64,000 nt of DNA. It comes from Candidatus Hydrogenedentota bacterium. Its GTDB lineage: Bacteria > Hydrogenedentota > Hydrogenedentia > Hydrogenedentales > JAEUWI01. The DNA lies in assembly GCA_019637335.1 (NCBI GenBank), contig JAHBVV010000012.1:62001-126000 (forward strand), given 5' to 3'. Position 1 is the stretch's first letter. Each line of letters begins with the position of its first letter. Of this stretch, positions 8,268 to 16,212 are shown piece by piece. A program made the position numbers and the translations under genes. The notes beneath the pieces were generated by a model, which saw only the letters and a program-made list of their open reading frames with translations, was not told the origin of the DNA and did no database searches.

Positions 8268-9215
8268 CTACACCCGGCTGCCCGGGGGGGGGATGGCTTC
8301 GCGGGCGGCGGCCCCGGCGCGCCGCTGCGCCTGAATGACGAACCAGGCGCCGAGCGTGAGCACGCCCGCGCCCGCCCACTGGATCGCGTTCATCGATTCA
8401 TCCGCCCAGAGCAGCACCGCCAGAAAATTGGTCACCGCGGGATTGATCAGCATCACGCTGATGCAGAACGCCGCGCCGAGATGCCGCTGCGCGTAGTGGT
8501 AGGCCGCGTGCGCGATAGCGATCGGCAGGATGGAGGAGAACGCCGCAATGCCCAGCATGCGCGGGCCCGCCGTAGCCACCGTCTCCGGGTCGCCGAACGC
8601 GAACATGTTGAACGCGAAAATGGCCGAGGTGTAGACCGCGACAGCCGTGAACATCGGGATCGGGTGCAGGTCGCGCACGATGTGCTTGCCCCAGACGGCG
8701 TACACCGACCAGCAGACGGAGGTGAAGAGGAGCAGCCAGACGGCCAGGTCGATCGCCGGAATGAGGCTCGCCGACGGGTCCTTCAGCAGCACGCCGCCGA
8801 CCCCCAGAAAGCCGAGCAGGGTCCCGATGATGTAGCGCGGGCTTGTGATGACCGCGCGCTCCTCGTGGTAGAGCACGTAGCTCATGGCGATGATCATGAG
8901 CACCTGCGTCTTCGTGATGAGCTGGGCCGTGGTCGCCGTCGTGTGGTAGAGCGAGAAGGTCCACGTGGTCTGCATCGTCGCGTTGAGCAGGGCGAGGCCC
9001 AGTGTCGCACGCGGGCGGAGGAACGCGGCCAGCAGCTCGTCGCGAAACCAGATCAGCGAGAACGCGAGCAGCAGGATCGTCGCAAATCCATAGCGCAGGA
9101 AGGCCTGGGTCCACGGATCGTAGGCGTCCGCGATATACCGCATGAATATCGGGGATATGGCCCAGCCCGCTGTCGCGGCGGCAAGGGCGATATAGGCCGA
9201 GGCGGGGGACTTCAT
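8268..9215 (-). CDS. EamA-type (DMT superfamily) membrane transporter
   Basis: A 315-residue protein with about ten hydrophobic helices in two halves, the architecture of EamA drug/metabolite transporters. Typical stretches are GWAISPIFMRY, PWTQAFLRYGFA and INPAVTNFLAVLLWADE near the end of the second repeat. ATG 9215 was chosen over an upstream TTG (9257); a TATAAT-like CATAAT reads on the minus strand at 9273-9278. Family members export amino acids, sugars or other small metabolites, and the substrate here cannot be inferred. The gene converges on the preceding plus-strand gene with eight bases between stops. Confidence 0.85.
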   Translation of the reverse strand: MKSPASAYIALAAATAGWAISPIFMRYIADAYDPWTQAFLRYGFATILLLAFSLIWFRDELLAAFLRPRATLGLALLNATMQTTWTFSLYHTTATTAQLITKTQVLMIIAMSYVLYHEERAVITSPRYIIGTLLGFLGVGGVLLKDPSASLIPAIDLAVWLLLFTSVCWSVYAVWGKHIVRDLHPIPMFTAVAVYTSAIFAFNMFAFGDPETVATAGPRMLGIAAFSSILPIAIAHAAYHYAQRHLGAAFCISVMLINPAVTNFLAVLLWADESMNAIQWAGAGVLTLGAWFVIQAQRRAGAAAREAIPPPGSRV

Positions 9216-9309
9216 GCGCGGATCGTTCCGGAGGGGGTTGAAAGCGGGGGCCAGCAATGCGGGGAAGGCCCCTATTATGCCGGGACGGCCCCCCGCGGCA
9301 CAAGGCGCG

Positions 9310-9789
9310 TCAGCCCGCCTCCCCCGGTTTCGGGACGCTGATATCGAAGTGGAGCACGTCCTCGCGCGCGCCGAGCTTCGTATACAGCGCGATCGCGGGG
9401 TCGTCGCCGCGGTCCGCCTGCACGAAGATGACCCAGGCCCCCCGCGCGGCGGCGATGTCCCGCAGCGCGTTGATCAGGGCCGTGGCGATGCCCCGGCGGC
9501 GGTGCGTTGCGGCCACCGCGAGGTCGTAGATATAGATCTCGCTCCGCGCCTGCTCAAACTTCGGAAGCTCATAGGCCGCCAGCGCGCCGACCACCCGATC
9601 GCCATCCAGCGCGGCGAGCGCGATGAAAAACTCACTGCCGAGGAGGCGCGCCATATACGCCGGGCCGGGGCGCGCGTCGCCGTAGGTGTCGGGCTCGTCG
9701 AAGGCCTCGCCAAACAGGTCGAGGGACGCGTTCATCAGGTTCAGGTCGTCGGGGGTGAGCTGGCGGATTTCGATGGGCTGGGCGGACAT
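9310..9789 (-). CDS. GNAT acetyltransferase closely resembling AAC(3)-I
   Basis: A 159-residue GNAT protein. The acetyl-CoA motif A is [11 protein letters not shown]. The rest matches the remembered AAC(3)-Ia sequence over nearly its whole length, including ALDLFGEAF-like, [38 protein letters not shown] and [18 protein letters not shown]. That enzyme acetylates the 3-amino group of gentamicin-class aminoglycosides. Length and order agree. No integron, transposon or attC site is visible around it, so this looks like a chromosomal homologue. Substrate activity must be tested; identity was judged by eye. Confidence 0.8.
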   Translation of the reverse strand: MSAQPIEIRQLTPDDLNLMNASLDLFGEAFDEPDTYGDARPGPAYMARLLGSEFFIALAALDGDRVVGALAAYELPKFEQARSEIYIYDLAVAATHRRRGIATALINALRDIAAARGAWVIFVQADRGDDPAIALYTKLGAREDVLHFDISVPKPGEAG

Positions 9790-9894
9790 GGGGCGTTCTA
9801 TCTCTCCTGGTTTTATGGCGCGTTGTGTTCAAGAAATCCGGTATCCACCAAGCTGGGGGAGAACGCGCCGGCCTGTTTAGATTCAAGAGGGTAG

Positions 9895-10545
9895 ATTGTA
9901 CGGTACCGTTTACCGATTGCGGGCAAAGGGTTGTGCCGTGAGAGCGGCACGGTACGCATTACCACGGAGGACCGTGGTAACGAGGGAATTTCGTGGTCGG
10001 AATTCTTTTCTTGCCCACGGATTACACCGATGAAACGGATTGACGCGATGCTCGAACCAGATGAGACCGAACAAGTCACCTTGGAAACAGCACGCAGCCG
10101 CCTGCAGGCCTCAACGACCGAAATCATTTTCTATCCGTGTCATCCGTGTCATCCGTGGTCAAAAACCCTGATCGCAGCCAGCCACTGCTCCCGGGTGCAT
10201 TCGTGTCCATTGGTGTTCATTCGTGGTTAAGAATGCGCTCTCGATCATCCACCCGATCCATCCGCGTACCAGGAATCACCCTTTGCGCTCTCTGCGCTCT
10301 CTGCGTTCTCTGCGGTCAAGACTTCGTCTCTCTTTCTCTTCGTGACCTTCCTCTTCGTGATCTTCGCGCCCTTCGTGGTGAGCATTTCTTTGGTTGCGGC
10401 GAGAGGCTGCCCTGTGTAATCCGTGGTCAAAAATCCCGATCGCGCCCAGCGGCTGCGCCCGGTGCGTTCGTGTGCGTTGGTGGTCATTCGTGGTCAAGAA
10501 CGCGCCCCCGTTCAACCGCCCCAATCCATCTGCGTGCAAGAAATC
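9895..10545. repeat. Interspersed 'CCGTGGTCA / TCTGCG' intergenic repeat region
   Basis: The 789-base gap between 9790 and 10578 has no convincing gene. It is made of repeated phrases: several copies of ATCCGTG or TTCGTGGT followed by CAAAAA or CAAGAA (10140-10230, 10425-10500), and runs of CTCTGCG and CTTCGTG (10285-10380). On the minus strand these would translate as TTKGAKITKR and TAENAESAESA. These are known low-complexity repeats that recur across many environmental genomes, sometimes ahead of GxxExxY genes. No such gene is seen here. Reading frames across it are treated as non-coding. Confidence 0.7.
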
Positions 10546-10578
10546 ACCCTATGCGCTCTCCGCGTCATTTCGCGGCAA

Positions 10579-11070
10579 TCAGGTAATGGCCTTCCAGCGC
10601 GGATACACGGCGTACGCGTACCACACGACGGCGGCGGACAGCGCTATCGAGAGCCGCAGCCACCAGGCCGGGGCGATGTTGCCCGGCGTGTGCAGCGTGC
10701 TGCGGTCGGGCTTCATGGGATCATAGAACACCGACACGCGGTACCCCGGCTGCACGCGGTGCACCTCCGCGGGCGGCAGCGCGTTGGCGCTGTGCGCCAG
10801 GGGCCACTCCCCGTCCCACGTGCCGGCCAGATCGCGGCCCTGCGCGCTGTAGCGGTAGCTCACCTGCATCCGGAACGGGCGCCCGTCCGCGGTGCTCGCA
10901 TTCTGGTAGGTGTAGACGTGGGTCACGTCCCCGATGGTTCGCTGCCAGTCCGTTCCCGGTTCGGCCAGCGGCCCCGCCAGCATCGCGCCTGCCGCCGCCA
11001 GCGCCAGCAGGAACAACACCCCATCGGCCGGCCCCAAACGCCGCCGGATCTTGTGCCGGTGAAAGCCCAT
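10579..11070 (-). CDS. DUF3592-like membrane protein
   Basis: A 163-residue protein with one N-terminal transmembrane helix (about residues 15-35) and one C-terminal helix (about 135-155). The extracytoplasmic part between them carries VSYRYSAQGRD, the motif VQPGYRVSVFYDPMKPDRSTL and a final hydrophobic segment. This order (Y-x-Y, then PG-x-x-V-x-V-x-Y-x-P-x-x-P) is characteristic of DUF3592. The function of the family is unknown. AGAGGA stands seven bases upstream of the ATG. It lies downstream of the TPR lipoprotein gene on the same strand, with a 216-base gap that holds nothing recognisable. Confidence 0.75.
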   Translation of the reverse strand: MGFHRHKIRRRLGPADGVLFLLALAAAGAMLAGPLAEPGTDWQRTIGDVTHVYTYQNASTADGRPFRMQVSYRYSAQGRDLAGTWDGEWPLAHSANALPPAEVHRVQPGYRVSVFYDPMKPDRSTLHTPGNIAPAWWLRLSIALSAAVVWYAYAVYPRWKAIT

Positions 11071-11286
11071 AGCAGTATCCTCTTGCGCCGTATCGGGTAG
11101 TGTAGCACGAAAAGCGGCGTTTGAGAATACCCCCTTTCACGTTGCGGGACGGAATCAACGGATTTCGAACAAGAGCGACCGCTTCACGCGAGCATACTGC
11201 GCAAAAGGCAAAAAATGCCGCGCGAACCCCGCCGGTTTCGCGGCCAGGGAAGTCGCCGGCACCGTTCCCCCGCGCCGCCCCCCGGC

Positions 11287-12993
11287 TCAGGGCTGGTGCC
11301 GGTCCAATTTCTCCTGAAGCCCCGGCATTTTCGGGTCCAGGCGAAGCGCGCGCCGCCACTCGCCGAGCGCGGCCTCGACATCGCCCCGCAGCAGGTAGGC
11401 GTCCCCCAAGTGATCGCGGAGGATCGCGTCATCCTTGTCCATGCCATAGATCGCCCGCTGGATGTGATCGACAGCCTCCTCGGCGCGCCCCTGCTTGTAG
11501 AAGGCCCAGCCGAGACTGTCCAGGTAGTAGGGGTTTTCCGGATCCGCGGCCAGCGCGCGGTTCAGCAGGTCGATGGCCTGGTCCAGCTTCACGCCCTCCT
11601 CGGCATACAGATAGGCCAGGAAATTCAGGATGTCGGGCTCGTCGGGGCTGAATTCGAGGTACGCCTTCAGGTGGCGCTCGGTTTCCTCGAAGTGATCCAG
11701 TTCCTCGTGGCAGATGGCCAGGTAGTAGTGCACCCACTTGTCGGGCGTGAAGTTCGCCAGCACATGGTCCAGCACCGGCACGGCGTCCGCGTGGTTTTCC
11801 ATCGCCATCAGCGTCCGCGCGCGGATTATGTGCAGCACCCGCGAATTCGCCCTCTCCGCCAGCTTCGAGACCGCGTCATAGATCCATTGCCCCGTGTCCT
11901 GCTGTCCGAAAAGGTAAATCAGATTGTTCAGGTAGACGCCGCATTCCGTGTCCAGATCCCCTTCCGTGCTCTCGATGGACTTTTCCAGCAGTTCCGGAAA
12001 TTCGCCGCGCTCGGCCTGGGCGATAGCCCGGAAGAGCATCTCGAAATAGGGCGCGCCCTCCGGCGGCGAAAGGGCCGCCACCTCGTCGAAGCGTTTCGCG
12101 CGCAAATGCAGGTACATGGAGGCGATGTGGTGTTGCGGCTGCACCTGGTTGGAGCTCAGTATCCGCTGGAAGAGCGCAATGGCCTGCTCGAAGCGCCCCG
12201 CCCGCGCCTGCGCCCCGGCGAGATTGTCCACCGCGTCCATGTCGTTCGGGCGTTCCTGCATGTACGCGCGCAACTGCGCGATGCACTCCTCGATCTGGTT
12301 CGCCTCCAGATGGACCACGCCGAGCAGATAACGCGCCCGCACAAGGCGCGGATTCAACTCGATGGTCTTGCGGAGCGCCTCAATGGCGCCCTCTTTGTCG
12401 TTGATCCGGATCAGGACGAGCGCCAGCTGGTAGTAGAGCCCCGCCGACTCCGGGCTCAGTTCGATCAGCCGCTCGTAGACACCCACGGCCGCCGTAAGGT
12501 CGTTTCGCGACTCCTGCAAGTCCACCAGGGCGCCGTAGCCCATGACATTGTCCGGCTCCAGGCGAATGGCGGTGTTGAAGGCCTCCATCGCGTCGTCGAG
12601 CCGTCCGAGCTGGTGGTAGATCTGGCCCAGCACGATATGGAGCACCGCCTGATCCGGACGCTGCGCCACCGCCTTCTCGCATACTTTCAGCGCTTCGTCG
12701 TACTTCTCTTCCCGGAGGTAGCCGCGGATCAGCTGCTCCATCGGCGTGACCGCGCCCGGATCCAACTCGGGAACCCGGGCCATCTCCTCAATGGATTCCG
12801 CCTCCTTGCCCTGGCCCGCGTAGATAATGGCCGACAGGTAGTGCGCTATGGCCCGCGCCTTTTCGTTCGGCGCTTCGGATTGACGCCAGTGCGGCGCGGT
12901 TTCGAAGCCCGCGGCCGGGGTCGCCGAGCAACCGCATAACGCCAGGACCAGCAGGGCCCAGGTGGTGGATTGAAACGTATTGCGCATCGTCAT
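11287..12993 (-). CDS. TPR-repeat lipoprotein
   Basis: A 568-residue protein with a lipoprotein signal (LVLALCGC, lipid on Cys 22 or nearby) followed by about a dozen tetratricopeptide-type helix pairs. Repeat hallmarks include AIRLEPDNVMGYGALVDL, ELSPESAGLYYQLALVL, ELNPRLVRARYLLGVVHL and AADPENPYYLDSLGWAFYKQG. Such proteins scaffold complexes, often at the outer membrane; the partner cannot be named. AAGGA precedes the ATG pair (12993 and 12987). It is the last gene of the minus-strand translation block and lies 30 bases after rnhB, so co-transcription with rnhB is likely. Confidence 0.85.
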   Translation of the reverse strand: MTMRNTFQSTTWALLVLALCGCSATPAAGFETAPHWRQSEAPNEKARAIAHYLSAIIYAGQGKEAESIEEMARVPELDPGAVTPMEQLIRGYLREEKYDEALKVCEKAVAQRPDQAVLHIVLGQIYHQLGRLDDAMEAFNTAIRLEPDNVMGYGALVDLQESRNDLTAAVGVYERLIELSPESAGLYYQLALVLIRINDKEGAIEALRKTIELNPRLVRARYLLGVVHLEANQIEECIAQLRAYMQERPNDMDAVDNLAGAQARAGRFEQAIALFQRILSSNQVQPQHHIASMYLHLRAKRFDEVAALSPPEGAPYFEMLFRAIAQAERGEFPELLEKSIESTEGDLDTECGVYLNNLIYLFGQQDTGQWIYDAVSKLAERANSRVLHIIRARTLMAMENHADAVPVLDHVLANFTPDKWVHYYLAICHEELDHFEETERHLKAYLEFSPDEPDILNFLAYLYAEEGVKLDQAIDLLNRALAADPENPYYLDSLGWAFYKQGRAEEAVDHIQRAIYGMDKDDAILRDHLGDAYLLRGDVEAALGEWRRALRLDPKMPGLQEKLDRHQP

Positions 12994-13023
12994 CTGCTTC
13001 CTTGGCAGGGCCGGAAATTCTCG

Positions 13024-13632
13024 TTAGAACAGCGCTCCGGTCTCCGGCGGATTCCGGAACGGGGCAAAGCTCAGCCGGTGTATCGGGCAGGGCCCGTGCG
13101 CCGCGATCGCCGCCAGGTGCTCGCGGGTGCCGTAGCCCTTGTGCCGGGCGAACCCATACTCCGGATACGCCTCGTCATACGCCAGCATCAGCCGGTCGCG
13201 CGTCACCTTCGCGATCACGCTCGCGGCCGCTATGGACTGGGAGCGGCTGTCCCCTTTGATGATCCGGCGCTGCGGAACCGCCACGCCGGGCACGGAATAG
13301 CCGTCGATCAGCAGGAAATCCGGTGGGGGTTCAAGCTGCCGCACGGCCTGCGCCATGGCCGCATAGTTCGCCCGCTGGATGCCGAGCCGGTCGATCTCCG
13401 GGGCGGAGATGATCGCCGTCCCTATACTGTGTTCACCGTCCGCGAGACATTCATAAAACGCCTCGCGCTGCAAGTATGTTAGCTTCTTCGAGTCATTAAT
13501 TCCAGTCACGGGCGCCGCCAGCACCACCGCCGCCGCGACAATAGGCCCCGCGAGCGGCCCGCGGCCGGCCTCGTCAACCCCGGCCACCCGAACAAATCCC
13601 AGCGCCGCCGCCTCGCCCTCGAATTCTAGCAT
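13024..13632 (-). CDS. rnhB: Ribonuclease HII
   Basis: A 202-residue RNase HII. It degrades RNA in RNA-DNA hybrids and nicks at single ribonucleotides in DNA. Start at 13632 matches the family length. GVDEAGRGPLAGP holds the first two catalytic acids (D20, E21). ESYSVPG-like IDGYSVPG, SRSQSIAAASVIAKVTRD and the C-terminal GYGTREHLAAI(x)HGPCPIHR motifs are all present. It follows rplS after a strong intrinsic terminator at 13679-13711, so expression requires read-through or a promoter in the 47 bases between. Confidence 0.95.
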   Translation of the reverse strand: MLEFEGEAAALGFVRVAGVDEAGRGPLAGPIVAAAVVLAAPVTGINDSKKLTYLQREAFYECLADGEHSIGTAIISAPEIDRLGIQRANYAAMAQAVRQLEPPPDFLLIDGYSVPGVAVPQRRIIKGDSRSQSIAAASVIAKVTRDRLMLAYDEAYPEYGFARHKGYGTREHLAAIAAHGPCPIHRLSFAPFRNPPETGALF

Positions 13633-13678
13633 GATCTCGGCGGCCACATCCGCGCCTCCCCGCCCCGGCGATAAACGG

Positions 13679-13711
13679 AAAAAGCGGGCGGGCCAATCGG
13701 GGCCCGCCCGC
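13679..13711 (-). terminator. Intrinsic terminator after rplS
   Basis: On the minus strand a GC-rich stem (GCGGGCGGGCC pairing with GGCCCGCCCGC, loop of about six bases) is followed directly by TTTTT (13683-13679). This is a textbook rho-independent terminator 25 bases past the rplS stop. It separates the ribosomal genes from rnhB. Confidence 0.85.
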
Positions 13712-13735
13712 AAGTCTCATCAACTGGGGACGCTA

Positions 13736-14107
13736 TCACGCCTGCGGCGCGGTGCTGCGCTGCTTCGCCTTCACGCGGGCCGCCTTGCCCACGCGCTCGC
13801 GCAGGTAGTAGAGCTTCGCGCGCCGGACCTCGCCCTCGCGGGTAACTTCCACCTTCTCCACGCGGGGGGAGTGCAGCGGGAACACGCGCTCGACGCCCTC
13901 GCTGAAGGCGACGCGGCGCACGGTGAAGGTCGCCGTGGGGCCTTCGCCGTTCTTCCGGCAAATCACCACGCCCTCAAACACCTGGATGCGCTCTTTTTCG
14001 CCTTCCACAATCCGGAAGTGGACACGAACGGTGTCGCCCACGTTAAACTTCGGGATGTCCGCCGCGGCTTTCATCTGCTTCTGGCCGATCTGATCCAACA
14101 GGCTCAT
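13736..14107 (-). CDS. rplS: Ribosomal protein bL19
   Basis: A 123-residue bL19, at the 30S-50S interface of the ribosome. The family signature is complete: [49 protein letters not shown] and [25 protein letters not shown] stands upstream of the ATG. The 5' end overlaps trmD by 65 bases. It is the last gene before the strong terminator at 13679-13711. The order rpsP-rimM-trmD-rplS is the standard bacterial one. Confidence 0.97.
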   Translation of the reverse strand: MSLLDQIGQKQMKAAADIPKFNVGDTVRVHFRIVEGEKERIQVFEGVVICRKNGEGPTATFTVRRVAFSEGVERVFPLHSPRVEKVEVTREGEVRRAKLYYLRERVGKAARVKAKQRSTAPQA

Positions 14108-14855
14108 GGTATTTCTCCCTCTCCGAAATCGGAGTCTCGTGCTCGATTTCGGCGAGCAGTTCTTTATCTTCAGCGGTCAACTCTATCAATAAATCCGGGC
14201 GCCGGTCCCGGGTCGCCCGGAGGGCTTCCCGCCTGCGCCAGCGGCGTATCGCGGCATGATTGCCCTCCCGCAGCACCGGGGGGACCGCCATGTCGCGAAA
14301 CACCGGCGGCCGCGTGTACTGCGGCGGGCCCAGAATGCCCTGGTAAAACGAATCCGTCTCCACCGACTCCCAGTCGCCGATCACGCCCGGAATCATCCGG
14401 CTGATCGCCTCCACCAGCACCAGCGCCGGCAGCTCGCCGCCGCTGAGCACATAGTCGCCGATCGAGATTTCCTCGGTCACCAGGTCCTGGGAAACGCGCT
14501 CGTCCACGCCCTCGTAGCGCGCGCACAGCAGCACCAGGTCGGGTTCCCGCGCCAGTTCGCGCACCCGCGCCTGGGTCAGCGGCGCGCCGCGCGGCGACAG
14601 CAGGATCACGCGCTCCAGCGAATTCTTCAGCCTTAAACTTTCCACCGCCGCATAAATCGGCTCACACTTCATCACCATGCCGGCGCCGCCCCCGTAGGGG
14701 CTGTCGTCGACCGTGTTGTGACGGTCGGCCGCAAAGTCGCGGATATTCGTAAGCGCGACGTCCAGCAGACCCTCCGCCACCGCCTTGCCCAGAAGGCTCG
14801 TCTGCAACGGGCCCGCGAGCATCTCCGGGAAGAGCGTAAGGATATCAATCCGCAT
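14043..14855 (-). CDS. trmD: tRNA (guanine-N1-)-methyltransferase
   Basis: A 270-residue TrmD, which methylates G37 of tRNAs that read CNN and some other codons, preventing +1 frameshifts. The knot-forming motifs are present: [38 protein letters not shown] and [19 protein letters not shown]. The domain that ends near residue 245 is followed by a charged tail rich in Glu, Arg and Gly (about 25 residues) that is read in a second frame from the start of rplS. Most TrmD proteins are about 240-255 residues, so the tail looks like an extension created by the 65-base overlap. Confidence 0.96.
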   Translation of the reverse strand: MRIDILTLFPEMLAGPLQTSLLGKAVAEGLLDVALTNIRDFAADRHNTVDDSPYGGGAGMVMKCEPIYAAVESLRLKNSLERVILLSPRGAPLTQARVRELAREPDLVLLCARYEGVDERVSQDLVTEEISIGDYVLSGGELPALVLVEAISRMIPGVIGDWESVETDSFYQGILGPPQYTRPPVFRDMAVPPVLREGNHAAIRRWRRREALRATRDRRPDLLIELTAEDKELLAEIEHETPISEREKYHEPVGSDRPEADESRGGHPEV

Positions 14856-14876
14856 CCTGGTTCAGCTCCCGGAGCC

Positions 14877-15398
14877 TCAGGCATCCACCATAAACGGCGT
14901 CACATCGCCAACCTCTATCCGGCGGGCCTCGCGGTCCACGCCGAGAATCACCTCGCCGATCGCGGGCAGCAGGCAACGTGTTCCATCGGGCCGCGCCACC
15001 GCAAAGGCGTCGTTCGCCGGCCCTTCATACACCTCGCAGACGGCGCCGATTACCGACCCGTCCGCCGCCACCACCGCCATGCCCAGCAGATCCTGGATCC
15101 GCCAGGCGCCCGCCGATCGCACCGGTATGTCGTCCGGCGCCAGCAGCGCCTCCGCGCCGCGCAACCCGGCGACCGCGTCGCGCGGGAGACCGGCGCCGAG
15201 CACCACCACCATCACCGCGCCCTCGCCGCGCACGCGCTCCACCTTGCAGCGCAACACCGGCGCGGGATCGCGCGCGAAGCCGATCCACGACGGCGAACCC
15301 AGCGCGCCCGAGTAGGGCGCGCGCACCTCGACGCGCACTTCGCGCGCCCGGGGGTTGACCGACCGGACCCGGCCTATGCCTATCCACGCGCCAGCCAT
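14877..15398 (-). CDS. rimM: 16S rRNA processing protein RimM
   Basis: A 173-residue RimM, a factor that helps 30S head assembly and binds uS19. The N-terminal barrel (IGIGRVRSVN, then VERVRGEGAVMVVVLGAGLPRDAVAGLRGAEALLAP broken over residues 50-90) is followed by the PRC-barrel (IQDLLGMAVVAADGSVIGAV, LLPAIGEVILGVD). The classical GxxhGxxG opening is reduced. Its place between khpA and trmD supports the call. It lies 17 bases after khpA and 21 bases before trmD. Confidence 0.88.
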   Translation of the reverse strand: MAGAWIGIGRVRSVNPRAREVRVEVRAPYSGALGSPSWIGFARDPAPVLRCKVERVRGEGAVMVVVLGAGLPRDAVAGLRGAEALLAPDDIPVRSAGAWRIQDLLGMAVVAADGSVIGAVCEVYEGPANDAFAVARPDGTRCLLPAIGEVILGVDREARRIEVGDVTPFMVDA

Positions 15399-15415
15399 AC
15401 CGCCCTCGCGCGCCG

Positions 15416-15646
15416 TTACTCGACGATCTCCAGATTGGCGTACACGTTGGACTTGGCCGCCGCCGAGCTCACCAGCGTGCGGATAGCCTTGGCGGTCCGG
15501 CCATTACGGCCGATAATGCGGCCCATGTCCTCCGGGTTCACCTGGAGCTCGTAGTTCTGGCCTTCTTCGCCTTCGATGAGGCGCACCTGGACATCCTCCG
15601 GGTGGTCCACCATCTTTCTCGCGATGAATTCGATGAGTTCTTTCAC
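15416..15646 (-). CDS. khpA: KH-domain RNA-binding protein KhpA
   Basis: A 76-residue single KH domain. The signature GRIIGRNGRTAKAIRTLV (GxxG loop G-R-N-G) sits in the middle, with LELQVNPED-like lead-in. KhpA family proteins bind RNA, commonly as a partner of KhpB/Jag, and affect cell division and translation in Gram-positive bacteria; the role in this lineage is not known. The position directly after rpsP (six bases) is conserved across many phyla. Confidence 0.92.
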   Translation of the reverse strand: MKELIEFIARKMVDHPEDVQVRLIEGEEGQNYELQVNPEDMGRIIGRNGRTAKAIRTLVSSAAAKSNVYANLEIVE

Positions 15647-15652
15647 GGAGCC

Positions 15653-16093
15653 TTATTCCGTCGCTTCTTCGGCCGGAGCCGCTTCCGCTTCCGCGGACGC
15701 CTCTTCCGCCGGCGCTTCCGTTTCCGCGGCCGGGGCTTCCTGCTTCGCCGGCTTCGGCGGCGGCGGCGCGTTGAAGCCCTTGTCCTCGACCACGCCGCCC
15801 TTCACGACCGCAACCGACTCCTCGGGAGCCGTGCCGTCGGCGAAGTGCTTGAGCACGCCCAGCTTGCGCAGGACGCTCTTCGCCGTGTCGGAGGGCTGGG
15901 CGCCCTTGCGGAGCCAGTCCAGCGCCTTGAGGACGTCCACTTCCGCGACGGGTTCCGGGCGCGCACAGGGGTGGTACACCCCCAGGTTGTCGATCTCGGG
16001 GCCGCGATCCCGGTTGCGGGAGTCGATCACCACAATACGGTAGTACGGTTTGTGGGTGCGGCCGCCCCGGCGCAGTCGAATTGCTGTTGCCAT
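15653..16093 (-). CDS. rpsP: Ribosomal protein bS16 with an Ala/Glu-rich C-terminal extension
   Basis: A 146-residue bS16. The core (residues 1-85) starts ATAIRLRRGGRTHKPYYRIVV and has the D-SRNRDRGP and LGVYHP motifs. Beyond the core it carries about 60 residues of proline-rich linker (APPPPKPAKQ) followed by an Ala-Glu-Thr-rich acidic tail that looks disordered. bS16 is usually 80-100 residues. Such tails occur in some phyla and their role is unknown. It lies 119 bases after ffh on the same strand; the gap holds a GC hairpin (GTTCGGGCG.. CGCCCGGGCCCGAA) near 16107-16130. Confidence 0.96.
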   Translation of the reverse strand: MATAIRLRRGGRTHKPYYRIVVIDSRNRDRGPEIDNLGVYHPCARPEPVAEVDVLKALDWLRKGAQPSDTAKSVLRKLGVLKHFADGTAPEESVAVVKGGVVEDKGFNAPPPPKPAKQEAPAAETEAPAEEASAEAEAAPAEEATE

Positions 16094-16212
16094 GATATTC
16101 CTCGTTGTTCGGGCGTCTCGCGCCCGGGCCCGAAAGCCTTCAGGGGTCTAAAGAACGTAGTTTGCAGTTACAGTATGCGCGGGATGGTGGCCCCGCGCCG
16201 TGTTTTCGTCAC

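Noticed and set aside
9310-9789. Integron cassette around the AAC(3)-I-like gene
   Set aside because: No attC-like inverted repeats, integrase or flanking cassette genes were seen.
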